Source: Fragilaria crotonensis
Lineage: Eukaryota; Bacillariophyta; Fragilariophyceae; Fragilariales; Fragilariaceae
DNA: 35,603 nucleotides
Direction of reading: 5' to 3'
NCBI GenBank assembly: GCA_022925895.1
Contig: JAKSYS010000648.1
Location: 1 to 35,603, forward strand
Position numbers and translations under genes: made by a program
Shown: positions 1 through 9,024 of the stretch, in pieces
How positions within the stretch are numbered: the first letter of the stretch is position 1
Layout: each line of letters starts with the position of its first letter
Notes under the pieces: generated by a model
The model's database searches: none
Told to the model about the DNA's origin: nothing
The model's input: only the letters and a program-made list of their open reading frames with translations

Positions 1-2
1 AC

Positions 3-510
3 CAACTATACGGCAGTCCCCGACTTGTTCGAGCTCCAAGAGGCATGTGTCCGATTGTTCGTCAAGAGTCCATGACGTCCTCCGACGACATGATTTTGGT
101 GGACAAGGAAAAGACACCGATTCGAGTCTTTGAGGTGCCGCCTATGCGTTACAAGAAATTAATCGATTGAGGAATGATGGTCATAACATCCATGCGGCTG
201 TAGCATCTCGAACCGATCAAGAGGAATGGGCCCATGTGTGCATGAAGCATTTGCAATTGCCGGACAGGACAACTCTGAGTGATTGTTTCCAAGATCGGAT
301 CGAAATCGATTGTATGCGGGACAAGACGCATCACATACGGCGACTCGAGAAGAAAACTGGAATTCTCCATGAAATGTGCTTTTTGATAATGAACATTGGA
401 ATATTGAATGTGTTCGGAAGATTGGCGTTCTATCAATCTATACGCCGGATGGTATGACACGGAGTGCTTGGAAGGATGCTCTCAAAGCTTTTGGAATGCA
501 TGATTGGTAG
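3..510 (+). pseudogene. Magnesium-dependent phosphatase-1-like (HAD family) gene, 3' part, two frameshifts
   Basis: The conceptual product matches the C-terminal two thirds of the MDP-1/acid phosphatase class of HAD hydrolases, which dephosphorylate protein tyrosine or small phosphoesters. The left edge of the window cuts off the N-terminus with the catalytic DxD motif. Visible in order: a strand ending VFEVP, the HAD motif II region AVASRTDQEEWAH, the Lys-containing stretch DKTHHIRRLEKKTGI, the acidic motif FDNE and the ending YTPDGMTRSAWKDAL, which is typical of plant and algal MDP-1. These pieces lie in three frames: frame 3 to about 135, frame 2 to about 380, then frame 1 to the TAG at 508-510. 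The second shift lies in the T run at 380-384 and would be mended by one T; the first lies near 136-142. It converges on the receptor gene. It is either decayed or mis-assembled. Family assignment is fairly firm. Confidence 0.72.
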
Positions 511-761
511 CAAAGTATTTTATTGATAGAGTACAATCTATCTTGGTTTGCTCAAATCATCGATCTGACGAATGCCGTTCTTGGTAGTCATGCCTTGTTG
601 GAGCAAGTTTTTTTTGTAGTGCGGCACGACTCGAGACCCGAGCGCTTCACATTTCATCATATCCAAGTTACATCTATAAGCCTATAAAGAGGAAAAATGG
701 GATGAACCAAGATGCATAAACCGACCTCCTCGTTTTATCAAGATGCCCTTCTGAGAATGGC
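511..761. other. Short intergenic gap between convergent genes
   Basis: This gap lies between the 3' ends of the phosphatase remnant and the receptor gene. It contains no open frame, repeat or RNA signature that I can support. Confidence 0.5.
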
Positions 762-3551
762 TCAGCTCGTCACGTCGTATCTGCCAATTGTGTGGCTTAT
801 CGTACCTTCGCGCTCATCGCTGTCGTGGCCCAAGTTCGAACTTAAATCCTGCAAGTCGAGAGAGTCGAATCCTCGATTAAACTGAGAATTCTGAAAGGCC
901 GCCATTTTGCGCTCTCGTTCCATTGCTTTTTGAACCGCATCCGCTTGTTCTTTTTTCTTCTTCTTTTTCTCTCGTTTGGAGAGCTGAAGGCCTTTTGCGT
1001 ACTCTTCCGAAACCTTGCGACGGGCACGAATCGGAAAAAGATTAAACTAATCACTCCGATATCACTCCCAAATACAATCCAGGTGAGCGCATACCGAGCT
1101 GTCGTGTCGTCTCTCACAGCCGCAACAAGTGGGACACCAATCAGCAAGAGCACTGCAGCGTAAAGCGCAGCAAAGAAACAAGAACGGCGTTGACCAAACT
1201 TATCTTCTCGGGTTCGATTGGTCGTGTACAGGACAACAATACGGATGAGGAGTGTCGCGTGGCAAAGCGCAAGCGATCCCACAAAGACCCAGAATGGAAC
1301 ATGTCCCGTCGCAGTACAGAACCCGACTGTATCAATCGTTATCATTCCAGTATTCGGGTCCACAACTTCGGATACTGTCCAACGGGAATATTCCCTGGGA
1401 CTCAACAACGTCCACAGGATGCACACAAGTGTATTAAACGAAACTGTCATGTACAACGGCCAAGCAGATCTGGGTTCGACATACGAATGTATGTGAGGAT
1501 TCCACGCACGGCGTGATACAGGATAGGCAAGCCCAGCGACACTGCCCAGTTGGAGGCCCCAACCAATCGTGTAAAGGAAGGGTGTTATTTGACACCCGAC
1601 AGTTGCCAAAGTCGAGCTGGATCCTGTTCCAGCATCGAAGGACATGGTCATGAGGGATGTGGTGGATAACATTGCGCCGCCAGTCATTAGGAACATGTAA
1701 GTTCTGGAAGTCTTGACAATTTGGTCGTCCTTGTGGCGTAGAATCCATGCAAGCATCGAAAGTCCCACAGACCATGTGATACAGGCAAACATGAAGGCCA
1801 TGGATAGTAACGCTCTTGACAAGATGTTGTCGTCCGTCACTACGCATGCGGTCGCCCCTGTATCTTGATTTGTGGATGACCCTTCAGGACATGGAAGACA
1901 GGATGATCCGTTGGAAGGCGAATATGTATCAACGTCACAAGCAACGCATTTCGAAATCAATAGACTTGGTTCATCCTGGACCGCTTCGAGCGACACAGAG
2001 GCACCTGCTTCACAGGTCTCCAATGCGGGAGAAGGGATTACTATTGTTGAATCCGCTTCGCTCGATGGTGAGGTGCATTTGTTCTGTATCGAGTTGTTCA
2101 ATTGGGCATCGGGTAGCCATTGTGTTCCAGCCGGGTCGCGTCCGCTATTCTGCATTTGGTTTGCTGGTATGTAGAAGGGGCCAAATAATGTGTCGACCTT
2201 CAAGACCGTCATATTGCTTCGCAAGTTCTCATACCCAGTCTCCGAAGCAAAATCTTCATCCACAGTTGGAGTATCCACATTTCTGTTGAACCATTGAATG
2301 TGCTTTGAGAACAATGTCATGATGGAATAGCTTATTAGCATATCGTAGGTTCCTCGGTAGCCCAATTTCTGTTCCTGCTGGTTTAGGAAATCAGTACCAG
2401 ATTGGAAAAAGTCATCCACGTAGGAAAAGGAAGGATGCCATTGCGCAGCCCCTTGGATGTAGGGCACCGCGTCGGGGTTGTCCGTGGCCCACGTTTGCGT
2501 GGCCTGAGTCATCCACAGACTGACTGGTCGACAACCATTTTCCCTCCATCGGTTCAGCAGAACATCTTCGCTCCCACTGGTACACATGAAAATAGCTGGG
2601 AAAACGTCAGTCAGTGAGCCGGGTCCGCACACTGAATCTGCAAGGTCGATGAGATAATCGGCATCCATCGAATTGACAACAGTGTTGTTGTTGTCGTCCG
2701 CAAATGGATCAAATTTATAATCCACAGTGTCGTTGAATCCATATTTGTGGGCCAGATCAGAGATTGCCTGACATGTGGATCGAAAGAAATCCGGTTCCGA
2801 TTGATGAAAATTCGAACAGGCTGTCCCGACAGTCCTCTCTTGAGTTGTTGTTGTGACGACGATGCGTACAATCGCAACGCTTTGGGAGGAGTTCCGTAGC
2901 GATTGCTGCTCACATGAAAGCCAAAGACATAGGGATTGTCTGTCGTGTAAAAGTCGGTGGACCCACCTGTGCCACGAGGATGCGCTTGTATTCCAAGGCA
3001 ATCTGTCGTTCGTGCGCTGCCACAAAAGTACAGGTGCCCATAATATAATGTGGATTGAGGGTATCAATCATGGATTTGAGAATTGTTTTGTGGTCTTGCC
3101 CTTCTTGGTCATTATTATCGGCATCGGCAATGGATCCAGCGACAACCGCGACGAATCTAAATTGAACATAATGATCTTTCTTGGATCCTATTGCAGGTCC
3201 TCGACCATTGTTTTGAGAATTCAATAGCTCGACAGCCGTCGGAGCGCCATCTCTATGGTTGGAGCACTGAGGAGGCGTCACTTGAATCACAGTAATAAGA
3301 GGCGACGAGATCGACACATTCGACATTGAATCATTGTCATTTGTGTTATTGTAGGGTCCCACATCCCAAGCAATGCATGGGACTACAATAACAGATGGGT
3401 CCAGTGATGACATCTCCACGCTCGACAAATTACACGGCTTGAGATCATTGTAGGACAGAGACATTGAACTTGATTGCGCCAGCGTTGTTGTACTGCCACC
3501 GGTGTGCGATATCAGAGGCAGGGTCAGGGCGCAGGTACACACGGAAAACAT
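762..3551 (-). pseudogene. Family-C (GABA-B/mGlu-like) seven-transmembrane receptor with ligand-binding ectodomain, three frameshifts
   Basis: The start at 3551 gives a short hydrophobic signal peptide (MFSVCTCALTLPLIS). A periplasmic-binding-protein type 1 ectodomain follows, with motifs such as AVELLNSQNNGRGP, YIMGTCTFVAAHERQ and, in a second frame, TDNPYVFGFHVSSNRYG. A cysteine-rich stretch (CVACDVDTYSP to SSCLPCPEGSS) near 1840-1960 links to seven hydrophobic helices between about 1810 and 1030, including TYMFLMTGGAMLSTTSLMTM and FGSDIGVISLIFFRFVPV. This order matches class C GPCRs, which sense extracellular ligands at the plasma membrane. Frame changes lie near 2962-2964 and 2825-2827 (each mended by one extra G/C in a run of three) and near 1019-1025. 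Past the third, the alternative frame gives a far more plausible lysine-rich, coiled tail ending at the TGA at 762-764; the uncorrected frame stops at 842. It could be a pseudogene or a sequencing artefact in a multicopy family. Ligand unknown. Confidence 0.8.
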
Positions 3552-5262
3552 CGGCCAACAAAGTCGACTGCGATTGCCGTTGCTTTCTTCGTAATCTCTT
3601 GTTCACCATTGACAAATGCTAGAGTGATGATGAGTGGGTGAGCGTGTTTGTCCAAGTTGTGACTTTCGGGGATACTCGGACCTTTCACATTTCACACTGT
3701 GTCCGTCTTGACGAGGTACTGGTACATACAACGTACTGCCTGTTCTACCGGTAGTCTAGTGCTCGAGAAGTTGAGTAGGTCATTGAGTCATAATGTCATA
3801 GTTTCATGCGTCATCATTCATCATCATTCATCAGCATGCTTCATGGCGTCATGCTGTCGCTGCGTTCTAGGCTTGGATGACCAGGTACCGGTACTTTACT
3901 CCGTGTACCATTCTGCACGTAGGCATAAATGCATGTATGTGTTCCTACGATATGCATACAGATACGTACTACGTAGTACTTGTTTACTACCTGTAGTACT
4001 GGAGTACCAAAAGGCAATGTACGGACGCACACTCAGTTAAGTACTGTAGTACAGTGTTCAGTGTACCGAGCAACATGTAGCTACAGTACTGTATCATAGA
4101 TGCTAGATGCAGCATCATGGTACAAGTACATGGTACATGTATCATGTATCATATCGTTCCATAATTTGTGAGTAAAGCATTACACTGCTTACTGTCAAGC
4201 ATACATGTACCAGTACCACATAAAAATGGCTTGGAACCAATAGTTTCACAAGAGTTTCAAATTACTTTATCTCCGTAGAAACATAAATGTTTAACGAACA
4301 GTTCTTGTATCATTGACCCTTCATCTGCTTGTCAACAGCAATGTAGAATGATCAAAGTACTGGAGCAAGATCCGAATTGCCTATCGATGATATACAAGTC
4401 TTCATTTTTCATTTACTGGTTCAAAGTCGTGTATGAATATATATGCATGTATATATAATATTTTATACTCCGTTCTTAATATTTTTCACAAGAGTTTGAT
4501 GAGTAAATCGTCAATCGAAATTCGTATTGGTACAGGGTTTTGTACGAGCTGTTTGTACCACACAGTGTAGAACGAACGCCAAGTGGAATTCTCTCAAACG
4601 TATGAAAATATTCAGAACTGTAGCTTGTAGAAATTGGGAGGGCATCCTCGACATGTGAAAAATGGTCGTGCAACAATGTGTTGACGTCTCATCTACAGTA
4701 TGCATTTTTCAGAGAATTGAGTAATTGAAATGCTTTTCTATCAGCAGAACATATCTCTATTGGTAAACTAAGTAGAGCTTTATCATAGGTCACGGTGTGT
4801 AATAATGGAAAATGGATTGTTTTTGTGTAGAGTTCCTTGAATTTCACAAGAGATCGGTTCAAAGCTATTTTATTGGGCCAAGGCCATTTTTATGTGGTAC
4901 CACTAATTAGCATACCCGTATTCCCAACTGGGCTGTTCCGCACCTGTGGATTTAATTGGTGCAGCCGACCCACACGGATTCCACGGGTTCTGCACACACG
5001 ACATACAGGACACTTTCATGCTCTGCGAGACTGCGAGTCATGTCGGCATATCGATCATTCACGTTATATGCAGAGTTGCAACGTTGTAACCAGTCTATGT
5101 ACGGAGTATCAATCCAGTAACTACCGTAGCTTGAAGTTCAAAATTCAGGTGTCGATTTATTCGAGAGCACATGCTACCTCGCTTGAAGAACTAATTTGAA
5201 ATGTGCTTTTAAACTGGCGGACAAAGGATCCAGACTGCCAGATGGCTTCGTGCATATCTAAT
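3552..5262. other. Intergenic region upstream of the receptor, no gene recognised
   Basis: This 1.7-kb stretch is AT-rich and has only short random-looking frames. It holds the GTAC-dense block at 3716-4216, a TCATCAT-type simple repeat near 3811-3835 and an alternating AT tract near 4436-4466. The open frame at 4837-5199 starts from a non-ATG codon and its composition does not look coding. Confidence 0.5.
3716..4216. repeat. GTAC-dense palindromic block
   Basis: I count 20 GTAC tetramers in about 500 bp (for example at 3716, 3722, 3733, 3885, 3891, 3966, 3976, 3996, 4041, 4049 and 4207), about ten times chance expectation. Many are embedded in longer palindromes such as AGTACT and GGTACC. 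The block lies upstream of the receptor start. It may be a degenerate repeat or a cluster of protein-binding sites; nothing in it looks coding. Confidence 0.6.
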
Positions 5263-5586
5263 TAAAAATCGGAGAATTCGGTGTAGACGTACTAAGCATA
5301 TAAGTGATTAGTATGGAGTCGATCCTCAGAGTCGCAGAGTCATGCAAAGCTCGAGTTGGGCCCGGCGAATAAAAATTAATCCACAAGCAATGCACATAAA
5401 CAAAGTATAAATACCATGTATCGCATCTGCCATTCTTCCTGCAGGCCTGGTTGGTTGACACTATTTTTGTATCCAGTTTTCACGTCCTCAAAATCATACT
5501 TCTCAAATAAGAGACGGTGTACACAATATTCTGGTTATGGACTACATCGATGCAACATGAAAGTGCTCTTAACAATTACATGTGCT

Positions 5587-5593
5587 TGACGTC
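5587..5593 (+). promoter_or_regulatory. TGACGTC motif (CRE/bZIP-type) upstream of secreted repeat-protein gene A
   Basis: TGACGTC lies about 155 bp before the ATG of gene A, in a block conserved with copy B (7552-7558). TGACGT elements bind bZIP factors and mediate CO2/cAMP responses in Phaeodactylum; a role here is inferred from conservation only. Confidence 0.4.
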
Positions 5594-5746
5594 GGAGGAA
5601 CGCATGGAACGGCTCACCTCATTCAAAAATTTCAATATGTACGCCAGAGTTCGATGCAGTGTCACTCTGAAATCAGTCCCCATTATTTCAGCAAAAAATT
5701 AAAATTTGTTTCCCTCCGCGAAGTGATCACGTTCTTCTCCTCTACC

Positions 5747-6096
5747 ATGAAGCTCATCCATCTCTTCCTCATCTTAGGACTCTTCACCCAAGGTATCTTC
5801 GCAGCCGAGAACCAAATCCGGTCCCTGAAGGAAAGGGGACAACCACGACAAAGCGGGCCGTGACCTGAAGGGCGCCAAAATCTCCCGGGCCGCCAAAGTC
5901 GCCAAAAGGCCCTTCGGACCGTGATTTGAAGGGAGCACAAAAGTCGCCAGGCCCGCCAAAGTCGCCAATGGGCCCTTCGGGCCGTGACCTTAAGGGTGAA
6001 CCAAAGTCCCCAGGGCCACCACAATCGCCAAAGGGTCCTGTGCGCCGGGTCCTCAAGGGAGCGCCAAAGCCGAAGAGCAAGGGCGCACCTAATTAA
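5747..6096 (+). CDS. Small secreted Lys/Ser/Pro-rich repeat protein with RXL sites, copy A (frameshifted)
   Basis: The ATG at 5747 opens a signal peptide (MKLIHLFLILGLFTQGIFA, likely cut before AEN). In its own frame it stops at 5861-5863 after 38 residues. Downstream, one frame runs from about 5870 to the TAA at 6094-6096 and encodes about three 21-residue repeats of the form DLKG-x-x-KSPGPPKSP-x-GPSGR, then a tail ending KPKSKGAPN. Arg-X-Leu motifs recur at each unit boundary: RSL at 5819, RDL at 5859, 5920 and 5983, RVL at 6046. The spacing is 61, 63, 63 nt, so the first repeat lacks two bases and the frame is broken twice near the start. A signal peptide plus Lys/Ser/Pro repeats cut by RXL resembles silaffin or silacidin precursors; that role is inference. 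It is not a true Gly-X-Y collagen. The minus-strand frames here are shadows of the repeat. Confidence 0.6.
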
Positions 6097-6320
6097 GTGG
6101 ACTGGAATGAGTTTTCAAGTCCTCACCAATCAGGGAGTATCTTGTTGTCAACATCTAATTGATGGAAGACTGTCGGTCGTCTTGATTGTTTAGTGCGTTG
6201 CATAAGTTATTATGTCCACACGTGTTCTGTGTTCTGTATCACTGGCATCTTTGTAGATTTTTTGCTGATGATCGTACGACCATTTCTGCTACGGCGACCC
6301 ATGATCACAATGGTTTGTTC

Positions 6321-6689
6321 GAACCACTCGTGAAATGATCATGTACCTAAATCATCCCATCGCATATCATCAGAATTCAACAGTAGTCGGAGTGTGTTGT
6401 AAGAGTACAAAGTACAAAAACCTGGACCTTAAATTTTGCACGCTACCGCTTTGCCTGTGTTGTGGACATTCTACCAAAACGTCTAGAGACACTGCGGTGT
6501 TCAGATACCATCCAGTAGATATGTACCTTCACGAGTATAATCATTACACCAACCTTTGCTTAATTTGCCTCACATTTTGCCTGGATGTTTCTGCAGTTCT
6601 TTAATGCTCTCATGCAACAAGCTGCATACATCGCTAGCCAATTTCGATTATACCCGGTTGTTATTTAGAAGTGTTCCGTGATGTCTTAG
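6321..6689. other. Spacer between the duplicated units, left part
   Basis: No gene is recognised. A short plus-strand frame at 6335-6604 has no signal peptide or motif and looks like chance. Confidence 0.4.
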
Positions 6690-7200
6690 CACAATAGGTC
6701 CTGAACCCGAGGCTTAACAAATGCCCGCACATCACAGAACTCCCGCAAGGAGAATCGATCTTCTCTCTTGCAGCTCAAGTGCAAGACGACACGTCTGCTC
6801 CATGTAGCTCTTTGTTTCGCATCTCCCACAACCTGAACCACGGAGTCTATGTACTCCGGATGATTGTAGTTTGCCACCGGTGGCCAGTCCCTGTCTGAAT
6901 CTTCTGACAATTCACTTGCATGTCATCTTTCTTGCAACTCCATGTGGATCCAAATTGCGCTTGGAAAGGGTGCTCCCATCCAGTGGTATTTGGTTGCCAG
7001 ATGAGATGTTGATATGCCTGCGGGAAAACGCCTCAGGTCATCTGAGGCAAAACCTCATGTGTGCAAGGTCGTACACTATCTGTCTGCTCAGTTGTCGACG
7101 TCATGTTTTCGGTTGTGCACATGGCACCTGGATTGAACTTTGCGCTTCTGACTAGTGGACAGAGCTGCAGTGCCTGTAGTTCACCCGTAGATTCGAATTG
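6690..7200 (-). pseudogene. Possible decayed gene of unknown family
   Basis: On the minus strand three stretches read like coding sequence. One includes LCPLVRSAKFNPGAMCTTEN and runs down to about 7040. A second includes RRFPAGISTSHLATKYHWMG and runs to a TGA near 6920. The same frame then continues as SEDSDRDWPPVANYNHPEY to QDLLC, ending near 6686. One frame change and one in-frame stop separate them. I do not recognise the family. It could also be chance, since the pieces are short. Confidence 0.3.
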
Positions 7201-7551
7201 GCGTCATAAGATATGGTTTCAAAACTCGGAGAATTCAATGCAGATGGTGGTAGGTGGTACTACCCGCCATCTACCCATTCACTGACTCCTGCGGAATCGC
7301 GGAGTCGTGCAAAATTCGAGTTGGGCATCGCGTATAATCAATACAGAATCAATATCTAAATAATGAGACGCTTGACATACTTTATCGCAGTTGACGTTCT
7401 TCCTGCTGTTCTGGTTGGCTGATTTTACCTTAGTATCTACTTTTCACGTAGCATAAACCACACATCTCTAAAATAGATTGCAGTAGGCAAGAGGTGGTGA
7501 CAGAATGTATGTATTCAGCATGAGGGTTGAAATAAAACATTAACGTGTGGT

Positions 7552-7558
7552 TGACGTC
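7552..7558 (+). promoter_or_regulatory. TGACGTC motif upstream of secreted repeat-protein gene B
   Basis: This motif is the counterpart of 5587-5593. A second site in inverted orientation (GACGTCA) lies at 7643-7649, just before a TATAAA-like sequence. Both precede the ATG at 7744, at about -190 and -100. The bZIP/CRE interpretation is inferred. Confidence 0.4.
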
Positions 7559-7743
7559 TGAAGGAGATATGGGTCGGGTTTTCATTCAAATTTTTACGAG
7601 AAGATCGGGGATACTTTTGCATATGTATACATATCTTTCTCAGACGTCATTATAAACTCATAAACCCAACCCACCGTTTTTTCTCCTCACACTAATCACA
7701 ATTCGTACCTCTTTGCAAAGTGATCTCTCTCGTCTCGTCTGCC

Positions 7744-8147
7744 ATGAAGCTCATCAATTTCTTCCTCATCCTAGGCCTTTTCACCCAAGGTGTTGTCGCC
7801 GCCGAGAACCACGTCCGTGCCCTGAAGGGAGAACCCAAAGCTCCTAAGTCTCCAGGCCGCCAAAGGCGCCAAAGGTGGGTCCCTCGGGCCGTGATCTGAA
7901 GGGAGAACCCAAAGCTCCAAAGTCTCCAGGGCCGCCAAAGGCGCAAAGGTGGGTCCCTCGGGCCGTGACCTAAAGGAGAACCCAAAGCTCCAAAGTCTCC
8001 AGGGCCGCCAAAGGCACCCAGGGGGTCCTTCAGGCCGTGACCTGAAAAGGGAGCTGGAGCGCCAAAGTCTCCAGGGCCAAAGGGTCCAAAGGAGGCCCCT
8101 CGGGCCGTGACCTGAAGAAAGCGAAGACCAAGGGTGCACCTAATTAA
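7744..8147 (+). CDS. Small secreted Lys/Ser/Pro-rich repeat protein with RXL sites, copy B (frameshifted)
   Basis: The ATG at 7744 gives a signal peptide almost identical to copy A (MKLINFFLILGLFTQGVVA, then AENHVRALKG). The starting frame passes into the repeat (EPKAPKSPG) and ends at the TGA at 7897-7899 after 51 residues, because the CCAGGG of the sister repeats reads CCAGG near 7853. Restoring the repeat register gives 25-residue units of type GEPKAPKSPGPPKAPKVGPS followed by GRDLK. RXL motifs are RAL at 7816 and RDL at 7890, 7964, 8036 and 8106. Copy A's tail is matched by KKAKTKGAPN and the TAA at 8145-8147. Units are four residues longer than in copy A. Both copies share the 3' flank AATTAAGTGGA. 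A function as a silica-associated or cell-wall peptide precursor is inferred from architecture. Confidence 0.6.
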
Positions 8148-8370
8148 GTGGATTGGAATGAGTTTTCAAACCGTCACCGATCAGGGAACACACCCAGTTA
8201 CTGGTTAAGGTATTAAGAAACACCTGTTTCGTGTCACTAATATCTTAGAGTATTTACAGTATTCTTGCTGATGAGCGTTTGAACTTCTCACTCATGCGGT
8301 GACACCTTGCTCCCAGTGGTGGACACCATCAATTGCGTGACGATTCGTTCGAACTCCACAACACGGCATA

Positions 8371-9024
8371 CTCCGACCTGCTCGAATTAGTGTATCTTGT
8401 GCAGTGCAACAACATGATTTTCCTGATGCATCAAGGATTCATACGGCCACACCTCTGCACATCGATCCAGTCAGGAGTCAGGAGTATACTCCCTAAGAGC
8501 ATCGCCACCGGTTCAGTAGCGCTTTTAGAAATCTATTTTCGTAGGTTTCCGTCCTTTTTCGCACCAGTGCCTCGTTTTTATTATTAGCGTGTTGTCGTTT
8601 TCGCGCCGATATCACGCTAAACTTTATATTTTACATATGGCGAGTATATGTATGACTACATTCCTAATGCTACTGTTGGTCTACATTCTACATACCTGAT
8701 GCTATATTACATTGGTTAACGTTTTCGCGGAGAATTTTCCCGCTAGATACTCCGGAGAACATCCTCGAATAAAAAAATACGGTAGATACTATCCACAAAA
8801 AAATGCAGTCCAGTAGCAAATACCGAACGCGGACCGGAGTACTAGTACCGGTACAGTGTAGTTCACGAATTAAGATCGAAAATACGTTTCAAAACTCCCG
8901 AAAATAGTTATTTCAGTATATTTTCAGGAAAACATTGAGGGCAGCTCCGGACTCCAGACAGACGACAATCGACGGACGGCACTCATCCCTATCCACCACA
9001 AACAACGTTCGGACGGAATTGACC
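8371..9024. other. Intergenic region upstream of eIF3k
   Basis: No gene is seen. The last 200 bp hold GTAC/TACTCCG-type motifs (8748, 8835) and presumably the eIF3k promoter; no clear TATA box is visible. Confidence 0.4.

Larger units (their letters stand above)
5263..6320 (+). repeat. Direct duplication, copy A (small secreted repeat-protein gene plus flanks)
   Basis: This segment is homologous to 7219-8370. Shared landmarks are CGGAGAATTC near the left end, the CTCGAGTTGGGC/TTCGAGTTGGGC block, the CTTCCTGCnG-CTGGTTGG block, the TGACGTC promoter motif, the coding region, a conserved 3' block starting at AATTAAGTGGA, and a weaker TTGCTGATGA landmark near 6260/8270. Divergence outside the coding and promoter blocks indicates an old duplication. 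End points are approximate. Confidence 0.7.
7219..8370 (+). repeat. Direct duplication, copy B
   Basis: This is the second copy of the segment at 5263-6320, offset by about 1.95 kb and in the same orientation. The coding region, its promoter and the first 30 bases of 3' flank are best conserved, suggesting past selection on the gene. Ends are approximate. Confidence 0.7.

Noticed and set aside
842-3067. 741-aa open frame taken as a complete receptor starting MIPSIHIILW
   Set aside because: Its first 90 residues are out of frame with the ligand-binding domain, which continues in two other frames up to 3551.
4837-5199. 120-aa plus-strand frame
   Set aside because: It begins at a non-ATG codon and shows no signal peptide, domain or repeat; the composition looks random.
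5683-6080. Overlapping minus-strand frames (up to 113 aa) rich in Gly-Asp-Phe-Gly
   Set aside because: They are shadows of the plus-strand Pro/Lys repeat; the plus strand has the signal peptides, conserved RXL and a shared stop in both copies.
5747-6096. Collagen-like protein interpretation of the GPP repeats
   Set aside because: Glycine does not recur every third residue, so a collagen triple helix is not supported.
7692-8139. Minus-strand frames of 97 and 122 aa across copy B
   Set aside because: Antisense of the same tandem repeat, with no start context or homologous counterpart in copy A at the same positions.
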